From NCBI RefSeq assembly GCF_036417845.1, contig NC_089981.1, forward strand, positions 20,046,001 through 20,110,000: a DNA stretch of 64,000 nt. The letters are read 5' to 3'. A model generated the notes under the pieces. It saw nothing but the letters and a program-made list of their open reading frames with translations, was not told where the DNA came from and ran no database searches. Source of the DNA: Apteryx mantelli. Lineage: Eukaryota; Chordata; Aves; Apterygiformes; Apterygidae. A program made the translations under genes and the position numbers. How positions within the stretch are numbered: position 1 is the stretch's first letter; each line of letters starts with the position of its first letter. This document shows positions 35,901-48,407 of the stretch, piece after piece.

Positions 35901-37224
35901 GGCATTCCTTTAATATACTTGCAATTAGCACTTCTCATTTTCTACAGAACTCTAAAAAGAAATACCAAAACAAGACCATAATCTGAAAATGAGAGGCATT
36001 CTTCTTGAAATCAACATTTAAGAGAAATGAAAAGGCAATTATGGGGTAATAGCATTTTTCTTTCTATATCATCTATTGACATTTTTATATGCTTTTATAT
36101 AACATGTCAGTTAACTCTGAAGCTCTGATTAGTCTGACTAAATGTTATCATCTACAGAGACAGACTTCTACAGCTGATCTAATCATTATTCACTCTTTAT
36201 AATCAGTGGTGAGAAACAGGCCCCTCTAAGAGGCAATGCATTTTTCCCCAAGTAAGTAGACATCCTAAGCAGCTTACGTGAATTTTGCCTTAGGGTTCCC
36301 ACTTCTTTCCCTTGACTATAAATGAAGCCTTAAATGACTACCTCAAAATGTAGCTATCCACTTGATAATTGGGTAACGTTAGGCGAGATGGATTCTGTCT
36401 TCAGTGTCAGCTCCTGTGTTTCTTGCTATTTATACGTGACTCCTTTCTTCGTGTTGGACAATGCAAGCATGATTTTGTCAGGACAGGAGTTTCGTCTTGC
36501 TGTTAGCACTGCTTAATAAGACAACACACTCCTGGCTGCAGAAGGAGGAAGAGCCATGTGACAGAGCGGTTTGACTGCACTGCTCCACTGCCCCATCTTC
36601 TCCTTTGAGTTGTTATATTTGGGATCAGCAAATAAACTTTGATGAAATTATCATCTGCTTTTTAATATACACTGCCTTTCTGTATGGATTTTTTCCTTAA
36701 TCTGAGGGTTTTGCTTTTTTTTTTTTTTTACAAGGACCCCTCCTCAGAACTCACTGGCCAGTTTAAACATCATCCGTGAAAGTGGAGAGCAATTAAGTAC
36801 TCTAATGTTCAGCAACGGCAGAGTAAATAACCGGAATCATCCTTTTATCCCTCCTAGGCACCATGGACACAAGACGAGCTTTTGAGAAAAATTTAAAAAT
36901 AGAACTGAGCAGGAAATATCAAAATATAACAGCTTTATGCTCTTTCCTGGAACAATCTCAGTAATGGAACTAAAGTAATCCTTCTTTGAGGCTATCATTC
37001 CAGGAGTGTTAAAGGCGTAAGAACAGCAAACTTTCAAGAGAACTGAGTTAAGCGCCCAGTTCCGGTGTACTAACAGACAGGTAGGTTTCTATTAAAATAA
37101 AGCAGCATCCAATTTTCTTTTTCTACGTTCCTGTCAAATGCAATGCATTCCCACTGTCACTGTCAATTATCCTTCTATCTAGAGTTGGAACTGATTTGTG
37201 TTCTTTGTTTTTTGTCCCTCTCAA
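29911..37224. other. Long AT-rich intergenic region
   Basis: No gene recognised over about 7.3 kb. No frame exceeds about 110 codons. Simple sequence includes an A tract at 34529-34551, an A/G-rich tract at 35569-35605 and a T tract near 36715-36729. Scattered old repeats are probable, but I cannot name them. Confidence 0.5.
34529..34551. repeat. Poly(A) tract
   Basis: More than twenty consecutive A. No retroposed gene or flanking target duplication was recognised upstream. Confidence 0.85.
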
Positions 37225-37226
37225 AG
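37225..37226 (+). other. Candidate 3' splice site before OR C
   Basis: A pyrimidine tract (ttctttgttttttgtccctc) runs into CAAAG, with 19 bases of leader before the ATG at 37246. Confidence 0.55.
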
Positions 37227-37245
37227 ACACACGTTGATTAAGGGA

Positions 37246-38202
37246 ATGATCAGAAGAAACAGGACAAGCATTGATGAGTTCATTCTCTTGGGAATCACAG
37301 ATATTTGGGAGCTGCAAGTCATTCTTTTTGTGCTGTTCCTTCTGATCTACGTCACCACCTTGGTGGGGAATCTCGGCATGATTGCATTAATCAGGCTCGA
37401 CACTCGACTCCACACCCCCATGTACTTCTTCCTCTGCCACCTCTCTCTGCTAGACCTAGGTACTTCCTCAGCAGTTGCTCCCAAAATGCTGGTGAGCTTC
37501 TTTGCAGAAAGGAAAGCCATTTCTGTGCCAGGGTGTGCAGCTCAGATGTACTTCTGTGCGATGTGCATAGTCACTGAGTGTTACCTGCTGACTGCAATGG
37601 CCTATGACCGGTACGTGGCCATCTGTAGCCCTCTGCTCTACAGGGTCACCATGTCTCAAAAGGTTTGTGTCCGACTGGCTGTGGGATCCTACATGATAGC
37701 CCATGGGAATGCAATAGCGCATGTCAGCTCAGTGTTCAGTTTACGCTTCTGTGGCCCTAATGTCATCAATCACTTCTTCTGTGACATTCCTCCACTACTG
37801 AAACTTTCCTGCTCCAGTACCACTGTTAACGAACACGTGCTTTTTACCTGTATTACCTTTGTTGGACTTAGCACTTTAACATTCATCCTTGTCTCTTACG
37901 GTTATATCCTCTCAACCATCCTGAGGATCCACTCCTCAGAGGGCAGGTACAAAGCTTTCTCCACCTGTGCCTCACACTTCATATCAGTCTCAGTTTATTT
38001 TGGAACTATGATCTTCATGTACCTCCGCCCCAGTTCTATCTACTCCCTGAACCAGGACAAAGTGGTGTCCATTGCCTACACCCTGGTGGTCCCCATGCTG
38101 AACCCCCTCATCTACAGCCTGAGGAACACAGAAGTGAAGAATGCTCTCAAGAGGCTCCTAGAAAGAGTTCTTGTCTCATTTCCAAAAAAATCAAGCTGGT
38201 AA
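37246..38202 (+). CDS. Olfactory receptor C, intact (class II, family 5/8/9-like)
   Basis: A 318-residue odorant receptor, complete. NRT glycosylation site at 5-7; GNLGM at 41-45; HTPMYFFL at 56-63; Cys97; [10 protein letters not shown] at 118-127; Cys169, Cys179 and Cys189 all present in extracellular loop 2 (LSCSST at 187-192); [10 protein letters not shown] at 236-245; [12 protein letters not shown] at 283-294; a slightly long C-tail ending PKKSSW. The frame is open 16 codons further upstream (Met at 37198), but that part lies before the likely splice site and is not receptor-like, so I start at MIRRNRT. Single copy in this window. It is clearly distinct from the B group, closer in text to pseudogene A, and is the best candidate here for an old, stably kept OR. 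Confidence 0.96.
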   Translation: MIRRNRTSIDEFILLGITDIWELQVILFVLFLLIYVTTLVGNLGMIALIRLDTRLHTPMYFFLCHLSLLDLGTSSAVAPKMLVSFFAERKAISVPGCAAQMYFCAMCIVTECYLLTAMAYDRYVAICSPLLYRVTMSQKVCVRLAVGSYMIAHGNAIAHVSSVFSLRFCGPNVINHFFCDIPPLLKLSCSSTTVNEHVLFTCITFVGLSTLTFILVSYGYILSTILRIHSSEGRYKAFSTCASHFISVSVYFGTMIFMYLRPSSIYSLNQDKVVSIAYTLVVPMLNPLIYSLRNTEVKNALKRLLERVLVSFPKKSSW

Positions 38203-40924
38203 AGGGATGTCATAAATTAAACAAAATAGACTTGGACATTCTTGAAATTTAGTCTCCATTTTGCTACTGACCATTTAAACTAAAAGGCAACAGGAGAAAA
38301 CAGCGATCACGAGGACTTAAAGGCCTGCGAGTGTCATTGCTGCCAAGAGCTAGCGAGCCACTGCCTCCTTTCTAGCCTGTCAGGATGCAGCTATACTGTT
38401 TGATTTTGCCCTTTAATCTTAGTCCCCGAATTGTACTCAAAGTCTCACCTGTTCTCCTTTCCCACATGCCATACTTCAAAGATGTCATCTTCCTGGTGTC
38501 ACTCCATAAGGAGCTGTGTTTCTCAGATGGGGAAGCATCCCTCACATTATTTAGTTCCTCTTCTGACACAATGACAGCTCTTCAGGAGGGAATGATGGGG
38601 CAAAGATCCAGATCCTCATGAATGTTTGCTAAGAATAAACCTGGGCTAACAGGTGTGATACCAGAAGCATTTCCAATGGCAGTGTATGACCACAACTGTT
38701 GAGTTTGCAGAAGCCAAGTTTAACATTACTAATGATCAATGCTCTTTTTAAGTTGAAATAAATGAAAGCTGCACATGTGCGTTCCCCAGATAGGGTTGAG
38801 CAAGCAGACATAGCTTGATGCAAGCAATTGTAATACATGACATCTTTAGCTAAAGGTCATCATCCAGATTTGGTAACTAAGGCAAAGTCAGTGGTAGTGA
38901 GTAGACAAGAAAACAGCCCTGAAGGAGGGAGACACTTATTGGTTATTCTAAAGCTGACTGGAAACCTTCATAGAATGAGAGCAAATTTATTTTCAATAAG
39001 ATTTATTTTCAATAAAATTTATTTTCAATAAAATTGCAGTACTACTTGGAGATAATTTGACTTTGTGGAGGTCTGAAAGCAAGGAGGCTTTTGTTTTTTA
39101 CTAGGATCCTTTACTGACACAGGAAATCCATCTAGTTTAAAAACTAGAAAAAAAAAATTTGCAAGTCCCAGCTGTGGGTTTAAATGGAAAAATGTTATCT
39201 CTGAGGGGTCACCATGCTCTCAAATATTTATTCATTAGCAGAACCAATGTCAATGCAGACCACATCACCCAAAGCCCTTAGGGAGCAGCAGAAAAAAAGG
39301 AGGGTTTTTGTCTCAAAATGCTCACAGAGAAGCTCTTCTCGTGCACCACACTTAGGAGGAATCACCTTAGGAGAGACATATTTCACCCCTTTGATAATAA
39401 AGCGAGCAGAGGCAAGTAACTATGAATTGCACATCTCCCTGTTAGGCACACAAAATCAGGGACATGGATCTTATCCATGTAGAAGCATCAGAGTGTTTCA
39501 GACTCACCTACAACGCTATCTTCATCTTAGAAAAGGTAAAAGTATTTAGGAGCCCCTGGCCTGAGGTTAAGCTAACTGAACAGAACATGCGAGATGACTG
39601 GACAAGGCATGAGAAACCACTGGCAGTAACAAACAGTGTGAGAAGCTGGCAAATAAGAGCACCACGATGGATGGGCAGTTTTTCAGTGGTGATTAAGAAG
39701 CTGTACTAGAGATGGCCAGGCTTCAACATGACTGAAGAGGAGTAGTGGGGACCCTCTGGGGAGCAGACCCTCACAAGGCCAGCAGTGCCTAGGAACCATA
39801 TCAGTAACACCATATAAGGCCTAGATTACCTAGGTGATGGTATCAGGAATAGCAGATTTGGGTGCAGATGTAGCAAAACCAGAGCCAATAGCGGGGGAGT
39901 GTTTGGGAGGAGGCAATGGTGGAGAAACTGAGGCACCACCGTGGATTGGAGAAGAGCAAGCAGGGGAAAATGGAGATAAGAGAGGTTATCCCAGCATCCT
40001 GGATGAGAAGGGAGGTTAAAAGGGACCGGTTGCCGGGGAGTTTGCCAGGCTAAGCGCTGTGCCTGACCACTGCAGCCACTCCCATCTTCTTGTAAGACTG
40101 TACTCCTAACTAGGCACTGGGGGATCTGTGCTTGGCCTCACTGCCAGCTGGACTTGGGAACAGCCTAGCATCCAGCAGGCTGGGAAGGAGAACTTGTCCA
40201 GGTCCCGAGGCCCAATGGACCCAGCTCCCCAAAAAGTAGTTCAAAGTTAGAGACTCGTGAGGCAACAAGCCGAGAGAGACAATGAAGCAACTGGGACTTT
40301 CCACCAGGTTTTTTGTTTTCCGGTCCAGGATATCCCCCCGAAAGACCATTCTCTGTGCTGGGCTTATGCTACAAAATAAAGCAGGGACTTCAGAGTCCAA
40401 TTAATCTGTTCCTTTTCACGACTGTTAGTTCTCATTTCAAAACAGAGGTAACCTTTTGTCTTTGTGACTACTTCTGCTAGCAACTGGGACTTAGAGCTTA
40501 GAGATATGGGAAAGAGATCCAGTAATGACTACGTACTAGGTATAAGCAATGCAATTATTTCACCATACGGTCAGCTGGGACTGGACTGACTGAAAAGCAT
40601 CTATCCAAAGGGCAATGCAGCAACAGCAGAAAATGCATGCACTTAGTAAGATGAGGGTTCCTAGTCATCTATACTGCATCTGATAGGCTGGAAATAGAAA
40701 GAAAACAGCCTCAAGGAGAGATGGAGCAGAACAGAGTTCAACCCTGAATCTGTTCTACAAGAAGTTTGATGAAAAAAAGGAAAAAGACTTAATATTGAAG
40801 ATAGTCAGGGATATTTCAGAACTGGGTTAGACAGGCCAAGTTGTGTTTTCCTTCAGCATCCAAGGGGCTTCAGAAGTAGAGGCGCACTCATGCAACACGT
40901 CCATGTTGCTACTATCGGGGAGGG
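38203..40924. other. Intergenic region 3' of OR C
   Basis: No gene recognised. An AATAAA at 38634-38639 could serve as a polyadenylation signal for OR C. A 16-base triplicated unit lies at 38985-39032. Confidence 0.45.
38985..39032. repeat. Three tandem copies of a 16-base unit
   Basis: atttattttcaataag followed by two copies of atttattttcaataaa. Each unit holds an AATAAA-like hexamer. Confidence 0.9.
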
Positions 40925-41390
40925 GAAGGGACAGGGAGCCAAGGGAACCCCAGATGAAGCAGTGCCCTTCCGACAGGGCACAAACCCACAGAGGCTAGAC
41001 ATAGCAGGCTGAGCCAGAGGCCGGTAGCAGGGTCTATTGACAGCCCCAGGCACAGCAAGCAATAAACCAGGTTTAGGGTCCGTTTAGAGGGTCCCATCAG
41101 GAGTAAAAGGAAATGGGACCAAAAACAGGGACAAAGCTACAACATATGTCTGAGGGATCCGCCTAGGAGACGAGCTCGCTGCAGCGTAAGTCCAAGGTCC
41201 CTCCAGGAGGCAGAGAGAGAGGGCTGGAGACAGGCATACCTAGGACACAGCTCAGGAAAAGAGTGAAGGCCTTGAGCTGAGCCTAAATAGGGCTCCTGGG
41301 CCTGTGGGCAGGGGAGCTCAGGTGAGGGTGCTCAGGGCCATTAAGGTCCATTAATGCCCTCAGAGCCCTGTCAACTTCTAGCTGGGTCCA
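40925..41390. repeat. Unclassified interspersed repeat R, copy c (single-copy region)
   Basis: An independent third location for R. Landmarks: ttgacagccccaggcacagc, cccatcaggagtaaaagga, gtccaaggtccctccaggag, cacagctcaggaaaagag, ccttgagctgagcctaaata then gggctcctgggcc, and tcagggccattaagg. It combines features of copies a and b (the cccatcaggagnaaaagga box is in b and c), showing they belong to one family. Possibly a solo LTR; boundaries are not defined. Confidence 0.65.
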
Positions 41391-41697
41391 GAAATAGTAG
41401 CAGGAAGCTGAGTTTTGACTGACTGGTACTAGCAAGAGAGTGAATCTCTGTAAGAGGGGTGATCCTTCTGGAGACGTCAAGGAATCCATAAAGACTCCCT
41501 TGACAAGGGCTGTCCTGAGGCATCTAACCCCTCCTTTTGCATTCGAGGTTGAAAGAATTAACCATGAAGCTCACTCTGAATCACCAGAAACATCCATCTT
41601 ATGTGATAGTAAGTCTTCAAGGATCCACAGCTTCTCAAGGAGAGGAAATATATTTTATAATATATGAAGATGCAAAGTACCACAAAGTAATAAATGC

Positions 41698-41702
<5 letters not shown>

Positions 41703-41728
<26 letters not shown>
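41703..41728. repeat. (TG)n microsatellite
   Basis: Thirteen TG units, followed by imperfect TG/TA sequence to about 41751. Confidence 0.92.
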
Positions 41729-44700
41729 CCTATGTATATGTGTGTATGTGCACAGTCTGAGGTGAATGATAGTTCCTTATTAGTCTATAATCTCCTTGTT
41801 CTCGGTGTGTGTATTTGACCCTATGAATTGCATCTGGGCACCACATCTAAACAGTTCATCTCACATATTTTATGTGCGCAAGTATTTAAGCAAATGAAGA
41901 AAACTTTCTTTGGAAAACTGCATACTTAGATGAAACAAGCTATCACAGCAAAGCGTTCTTAGAGTCATTCTGCTAACTTCTTCAGTAGGAGTTTTTGCTT
42001 TGAAGTTTTGAATGTCTTTCTTTGGTTCCAAATTTATAGTCCTCCATATAAATAAGGAATGTGGTCATGACAGATATGTGCCCCTTTTGTATACAGAATG
42101 TAAAACATATAGAGGAAATGAAAGAGAGAACAGCACTAAAACACTGAACCTAACTCTTCTTGATCCCCAAAGTCTTGGAATAACTCTAAAGTCAGAACTA
42201 TACCACAACATGAATTTCACAGCCAGATGGTATTTTTAAGGAACAAAATAAATCATTCACAACCTCTTCCCCACTGTGCATTTTCAAATCTGGCAGCATA
42301 CAAAAGACAGACAGGAAATGCTGCCCTGGTTACACTGCAAACAATAAAGAAAAATACATTGCTAAGGTATTTGATTTTTCTTGAGGAAAAAAAATCTCTT
42401 TTATCTTAAGAAACCCCTTCTCCACAGCAAAAGTACTGAGAAGTGAGCCATGAGATGAATATTCACAACTTCACTGTATTCTTGTGCTCCGGTTGTATGT
42501 TTTGATTAACACACACTTTCTGAGAATACAAGGCATTGACATGAGAAATGAATTATAGCAGCGAGTTTCAGAGTGGCTCAGGAGACATTAAACAATCTAC
42601 AACAGGTCTATGTAATTATATTAAGCAGTGAAAGTTGGTGTCTTTGTGGTGGTGTCAACTGAAGTTCAACCACGAAGACGCATGCAAAAATTTTTGAAGG
42701 CTCATCCAGAATTTCAGGAATCCCTGACGTGTGGGATTAGATAAATGAAAAAAACTTCATTTTCATCCCTCAGCGGTTATATGAGATTAGCCAGTTATGA
42801 AAATAGATTAAGTCTGATTTTCAGTGGCAAATGTGAAGTGCACACCTTCCAGTGATGATTAGTATGAGGATTCCATTGACATAAGGTACCTTTTTTCACT
42901 TTATTTTGAACCCCCCCCCTTATTTTATTCAACTACAGGGATGACTTTTTATGAGAGAGAAACTGGTTCCAGAAATGCAGCTTCTCCTCCCAACATCCTG
43001 GTGCAAAAGAGCATGTCAGAGAAGACGGTGTTTGTGGAGACGGGAGCGAGCAGCTGCAGAGAAATCAAGACTGGAATATTCCTGAAGCAGCGTGTGAAAA
43101 AAGGCTCACCGGACAGAGCTTGCCAACATTTTACCGCCTGTTCCAGCTGGCCATTCAGTGACAGCACTGTCTGTATCCTCACCCTGCTATTCTAGCTGGG
43201 CAGCTCCACTTCTGGGAGCATGGGAATAGCTCTGCAGTGGGACACCAGGCAGCCAGCCCGGGGGTATCTATTTCTGACAGCAGCCGGAAATAGATATTCA
43301 GAGAAAGAATATAAGAAAGTGGCTAATATGGTCCATTTCTGATGTGCTTTTCCCACTCTGGCAGCGAGCAGTTTATAGGGCAAAGAATCACCAGTGCGAG
43401 TGAGGAAATGGATAGGACAAAATCACGGCTCTGGGACAGCGTTCCCCTTTCTACTGTTGTAGCCACTTGGTCAGAAGACCAACAAAGAGAACACGTGTCT
43501 GTTTTTTTGAGGAAGGCTTTGGATGGGCACTTAGCTCCAAGAGAGGGTTGTAGGTAGTGACTTCTCCCCAGAGATAGGTGCAGCTCTTCCTCCTGGTTGG
43601 AGATGCTTATATTCCTAGGGGAAACTGGACTGAAATGACTGTCTGCATTAGATATGTCTGTTCCCAGTATTACAGCATCTGCAAGCTCTTTTTCTAGCTA
43701 CCTACTTCTCCTCATGCACAGGGAGCCTAAATGGCTAACCCAGAGATGCAGACACTGTTAAGACTATGGGACTTAAGTCCAATGGATCCAACAAATCAGC
43801 CTCTATAGGTGCTTGGATTTCTCTATTGTCTAGTGGGGTAGCATAAAAGACTAGCTTACACTTTGAAAACTCAGTTTTACATGCCAAAGAGAGGTAGGAT
43901 GAATCCCCTCAAAATGTCTGAGCCAGGTATGACTGCACTGAAGGGATTCTCACTTCTCCTTCGGCCCCCAAAAGTTTGCGTGAACCTTTAGCACAGCTCA
44001 TCCAGAACTGACATCTGATGAAAAACGCATCATGCAACAAGCCCAGGCTCCAAGCCCAAAGTTTTGCAGTTGAAACAGCTGATGTTCCAAAAAACCCCAA
44101 CATTTCCTGAATCAAAGACAGTTCTCTCCAAAACTCTTCTAGCTTCTTGTGACGTCTGTCTTTGGTCCAGGCAGACGGGAACTGGACGAATACCTGGTGC
44201 AAGGGGGAACCTCCTGATTGTCCATCCCACAGCCACCTTCCCACACCACCAGCCTTTGTGATGAGTCATTTGAGCAAATATAGGCACGTAGCCTCATCTT
44301 TCCAGACAGTTGAGATTAATCACTCTCCAGAAGCGCTGATTCCTCTGAGTTGAGCATGAAGGAAGTACTGTTTCCCTTGTGCTCTGAAAGTCACTATTTT
44401 CCCCCATTATTACACCGAGTTAGTACCTTAGCCCTACCTACCTAACTTTTAGACATCTGATGAGGAGTTCGCCTTGTGAGATGTCTCAGATTCTCTGGTT
44501 CCCGATGTCTTCAGACCAAAACTCAAGTATTGATGTGTTTCACCCTTCCAGAAGTCACTGGGCTCAAAGTCAGAATAACTGGATAAAATTCCATGTTTAG
44601 ACAACCTTCTCCACATAAAAATCTATTACAATATTTGGTCTCTTGAGAATTTCACTGTAATGTACCGTTTACAAAACGTCTTGAACAGAGAAGAAGCAAT

Positions 44701-45699
44701 TTTAAAAACTTTTACCAAAACTACAATTGTTTGTGATGTAAATAAAATTATACCTGGGCTTGTGCTTACAAGAAGTAATTGCAATGTTACCCCTGGGACC
44801 ACTTCCCTTTGGCATTAAAATTATTGTGTCTGTGTCTCAGTAGGAAAATTTTGAAATGATGTGAATTCAATTCTTCCACCTCTTTGCTATCACTTCAGTG
44901 AGTTAAATCTTTGGGAAGGACCAAGCCACTCCACATTTATTTCTCATCTACAGCTATCTATCTGACACATTTCTTCTTGAGATTTTTTTTTGGGGGGTGG
45001 GGGTGCGATTTCCTTTTGATTATTTTGCTATCAGTACTCCTGTTATGGATGGGTTTCAACCTTCACGCAGATTGGGCGTTTACAGGTACAGAAAAAACAT
45101 TCTTTAGTTCTACAAATCTTGATCACTGAGATGTGTCAGGATGATTTCAACGTATTTTAGTCTGTATGAGAATTCACAGAGGTCCAATGTATGTTTGTCA
45201 CTGATGGTGGATAAGCCGTGATGAGGTGATAGTTACTTCAAAAAACATCTTTTAACCTTGAGCGGAGTACTTAACCTTGTTTTTGCCTACGTTTTCCTCG
45301 CCTACTAAACAGATGACTCTCATCCTTTAAAGTGCTTCAGAAGCAAAAGAGTAAAAGTTCAGAGCTGCTATATATTCATGTCAATAATATGTTATAAGGA
45401 AAGGGTGTTCAAAAATTGCTAAGTGACTTAGTAGTGCAAATCTCAAGCACACAGAACTTCTTCTTGTGAGCCGCTTAGTCTCGGATACTCCAAAGAATTT
45501 AGAAAAAGAAATCCTAAAGAAAATTCCACTCTAGTAATTTATACTATTGCTAGAGTAGATTTTCTTCCCTGTTCCCAGAGGCTTACACAGTTTTCAGAGC
45601 CTGAGGGTTTCTTTTTTAATGTGGTATGATATACATCTGAAACATGACCATAACTTGTTTATTGAAGGCAAAATTGAATTGTTCTGTGCCTACACAGTG

Positions 45700-46560
45700 C
45701 TGTGGTGTAATTGTAAATGCCTGAGCATTGAGCCAACTGGCTCAAGCGTAGTTACACAGGGAACTGGGCTCGGGCACCTGTTGTCACTTTAGACAGCACA
45801 GGCCATCCCACTGGGATCCAGAAGTAGCTCCAGACAGCAGAAAGTCTCCTGCAGCGCTTGTATCATATCTGCCTGTCCCCTACAGATGTCTTGGATACCA
45901 TAACACATCTCAAATGGCAAGAGGCATCAATGCTTAGGCACCTTAATCCCACCTTCAAAGTCAGGAGAGAGGCACCTGGCCTTCGCTGACTGAAAGATAG
46001 GTGGTGGGCAGTCCAGGTGCCTCGGGCTGCAGTGGAGACAGAGGCCTCTGGTCGTGCTGAGTGGGATAATAGCTCAGCCACGGCCTCACCCGCCTGAGAT
46101 GCTGATCCTGGGCTGAGCTAAATCACCTCTTAGACATGAGCTTCTTACGCTTATTTCTTCACCTCCCCACAAGAACAGTTTGCCTTGCAGACGTGCTTCA
46201 TTTATCAACACTTTGGTTGATAAATAGCAAATACACTATTTGTATTTGCTAATTCAGGTCTTTTTGGTCTTGAGCCCAAAGGACAGGTTTCAGTTTCAGA
46301 TGAATGCATCCGATTTAGGCGTCTATGTATAGGCATCCATATGCGAGTTACACATCTGCATTTGCATTGTAGTCAGTGAGGAACAAGTCAAGTCTCAAGG
46401 GAGCCCAGGAGGCTGCTCAGCTTCTCAGGGGCAGCTGAGGTACCTAAAGTTATCACCTACTAGCTGGTCAGCTGAATCACCCCTTGGAGTCCGTTGAGTG
46501 TACTGAGTAGGCATCCTAGCTGTCTGGTGCTATGTGGGACACCCTGGTGTGCCCTGTCAT
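45700..46560. repeat. Possible old decayed repeat, unclassified
   Basis: Less AT-rich than its flanks. Short words of the type aggtgcct or its complement occur repeatedly (for example at about 45938, 45971, 46014 and 46440). Similar words recur at about 50270-50440. No ends or family could be defined. Confidence 0.3.
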
Positions 46561-47445
46561 TTGTCCGGCTTTCATTCCAGAGGAGCACAAGTCTCCCAGC
46601 TTGCTCCCAATCCGTGCATCATATCTGATAGCCACCTGCAGGTGCCTCAGATAACCTACAGCATATCAAATGGCATTTATTAGTGTCTTCTACAGCATTA
46701 TTAATGCAGGCATTCTGCTACTCTCCTTTTACTGTGCAAAGCTCCAGGATCCAGCAGCCATGAGCATATTACTCTGAAACTTTCAAATCATACGGATGTT
46801 TAAGTACATCTTAGACAACATAGTGGAAATACAGAAGATGAACATGAGAAGATATAGTAATGAGAATGCCATACAATCCTAGATATAGAACTTGGTGGGA
46901 CATATTGCTTTGTTAAGTATGGTACGCATGCTGAATATTTTGGCTTTACTGCAGAAAAAGGATAAGGATCTAGGCATATTTGTCTGAAAATGTGGAGTTT
47001 TGCCATAATGAAAATGTTTGAAGGCCAGTTTCACTGAAGAAGTCTTTCGTGTTTCTTCCCATATTAAGAAAGAATATTAAGCAAGCTTTTAACACTATTT
47101 TTTGCTCTAACAGAAAATTTTGATTTTTTTTTAAGAAAAAAAAGAGTCAGTCTGTTGGGAATTAAAATTCTTTAATTAGGTATTCTTCAGTTAAATGTAA
47201 TTAAATCACAACCACTATGAACTGGTATTCAGCTAACTCTACCATGAGAAAACTTCAACATTTTCTTTTCATTTCTCTACTCAACACAGTGCATGATATA
47301 AAATGGATGCTGTGCTGCATCTGAGATGCATGATTCTCCGTGGCAGATTCTCTCCCCTTTTCAGGTGGTAAAATATGAGCTATTGTTACACTTTTCTTGC
47401 AACAGATTTGAGCTGACTTTGTTACTATCTTGTTCTTATCTTGAC

Positions 47446-47447
47446 AG
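47446..47447 (+). other. Candidate 3' splice site before OR D
   Basis: cttgttcttatcttgacag directly before ctaacc, with 18 bases of leader before the ATG at 47466. Confidence 0.6.
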
Positions 47448-47465
47448 CTAACCATTGGAATAATA

Positions 47466-48407
47466 ATGGCCGAGGAAAACCAAAGCATAGTGACAGAATT
47501 CATCTTTCAAGGCCTTTCCAGCCAACCAAGGACACAGACTGTTCTTTTCGTAGTGTTCCTGTTTTTTTATCTGTTCACAGTGGTTGGGAACACCATGATC
47601 ATTACAGTGATCAGAGCCAGTCCCCAGCTGCAGTCACCCATGTACTTTTTCCTTGCCAACCTATCCTTCTTAGACATCTGCTATGTCTCCACCAACATCC
47701 CGCAGATGCTGGTGAACCTCTTGACCAAGAGGATGACCATTTCTTTCCCTGGCTGTGCTGCTCAGATGTGTTTCTCCCTGGCTTTTGGCATAACAGAGTG
47801 CGTCTTGCTTGCAGTCATGGCCTATGACCGGTACGTGGCAATATGTCAGCCCTTGCACTATACCACTGTCATGAACAGGAAGCTTTGCTCTCACATGGTC
47901 GTGGCTTCCTGGACCGGCAGCCTGCTGAGCTCCATGGTCATCAACAGCCTCGTCTTGAGGCTGCCCTTCTGTGGGCCTAACACCGTGAACCATTACTTCT
48001 GCGAAGTGCCAGCCATGCTGGCCTTGGCCTGTGCCGACATTGCCCTCACAGAGATGGTGGTCTTCATCTTCAGCATCCTCGTCGTCTTCATCCCCTTTCT
48101 CCTGATCATCATCTCTTATGGCCGAATTCTTCTGACCATTTTGCAGATTCAGCCTGCCCATGGGCAATCCAAAGCCTTCTCCACCTGTGGATCCCACCTG
48201 ATGGTGGTCACCATATTCTACGGGACAGAAATCTGCATGTACATGCATCCTAAGTCAAGGTCCCCACGGGACGGGGACAAAGTGGTGGCAGTGTTTTACA
48301 CTATTGTGGCCCCCATGCTGAACCCCCTGATCTACAGCCTCAGGAACAAGGACATGAAGTGTGCTTTGAGAAGGGCAATCAGTAGACCCAAATCCCTGTT
48401 TGTCTGA
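47466..48407 (+). CDS. Olfactory receptor D, intact (class II, family 2/13-like)
   Basis: A 313-residue odorant receptor, complete. NQS glycosylation site at 5-7; GNTMI at 41-45; [18 protein letters not shown] at 56-73, with Ser in place of the Thr of HTPMYFF; Cys97; [20 protein letters not shown] at 111-130; Cys169, Cys179 and Cys189 in loop 2; KAFSTCGSHL at 236-245; [19 protein letters not shown] at 283-301. The QSPMYFFL, ECVLLAVMAYDRY and STCGSHL texts are typical of OR families 2 and 13 and set it apart from A, B and C. Single copy here, same strand as OR C and 9.3 kb downstream of it. The start is the first in-frame Met after the likely splice site. Confidence 0.96.
   Translation: MAEENQSIVTEFIFQGLSSQPRTQTVLFVVFLFFYLFTVVGNTMIITVIRASPQLQSPMYFFLANLSFLDICYVSTNIPQMLVNLLTKRMTISFPGCAAQMCFSLAFGITECVLLAVMAYDRYVAICQPLHYTTVMNRKLCSHMVVASWTGSLLSSMVINSLVLRLPFCGPNTVNHYFCEVPAMLALACADIALTEMVVFIFSILVVFIPFLLIIISYGRILLTILQIQPAHGQSKAFSTCGSHLMVVTIFYGTEICMYMHPKSRSPRDGDKVVAVFYTIVAPMLNPLIYSLRNKDMKCALRRAISRPKSLFV

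Larger units (their letters stand above)
41391..47445. other. Intergenic region between OR C and OR D
   Basis: No gene recognised over about 6 kb. It holds a TG microsatellite, a short hairpin at 42638-42681, and a somewhat GC-richer block at about 45700-46560 in which aggtgcc-type words recur, suggesting an old decayed repeat. Confidence 0.45.
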
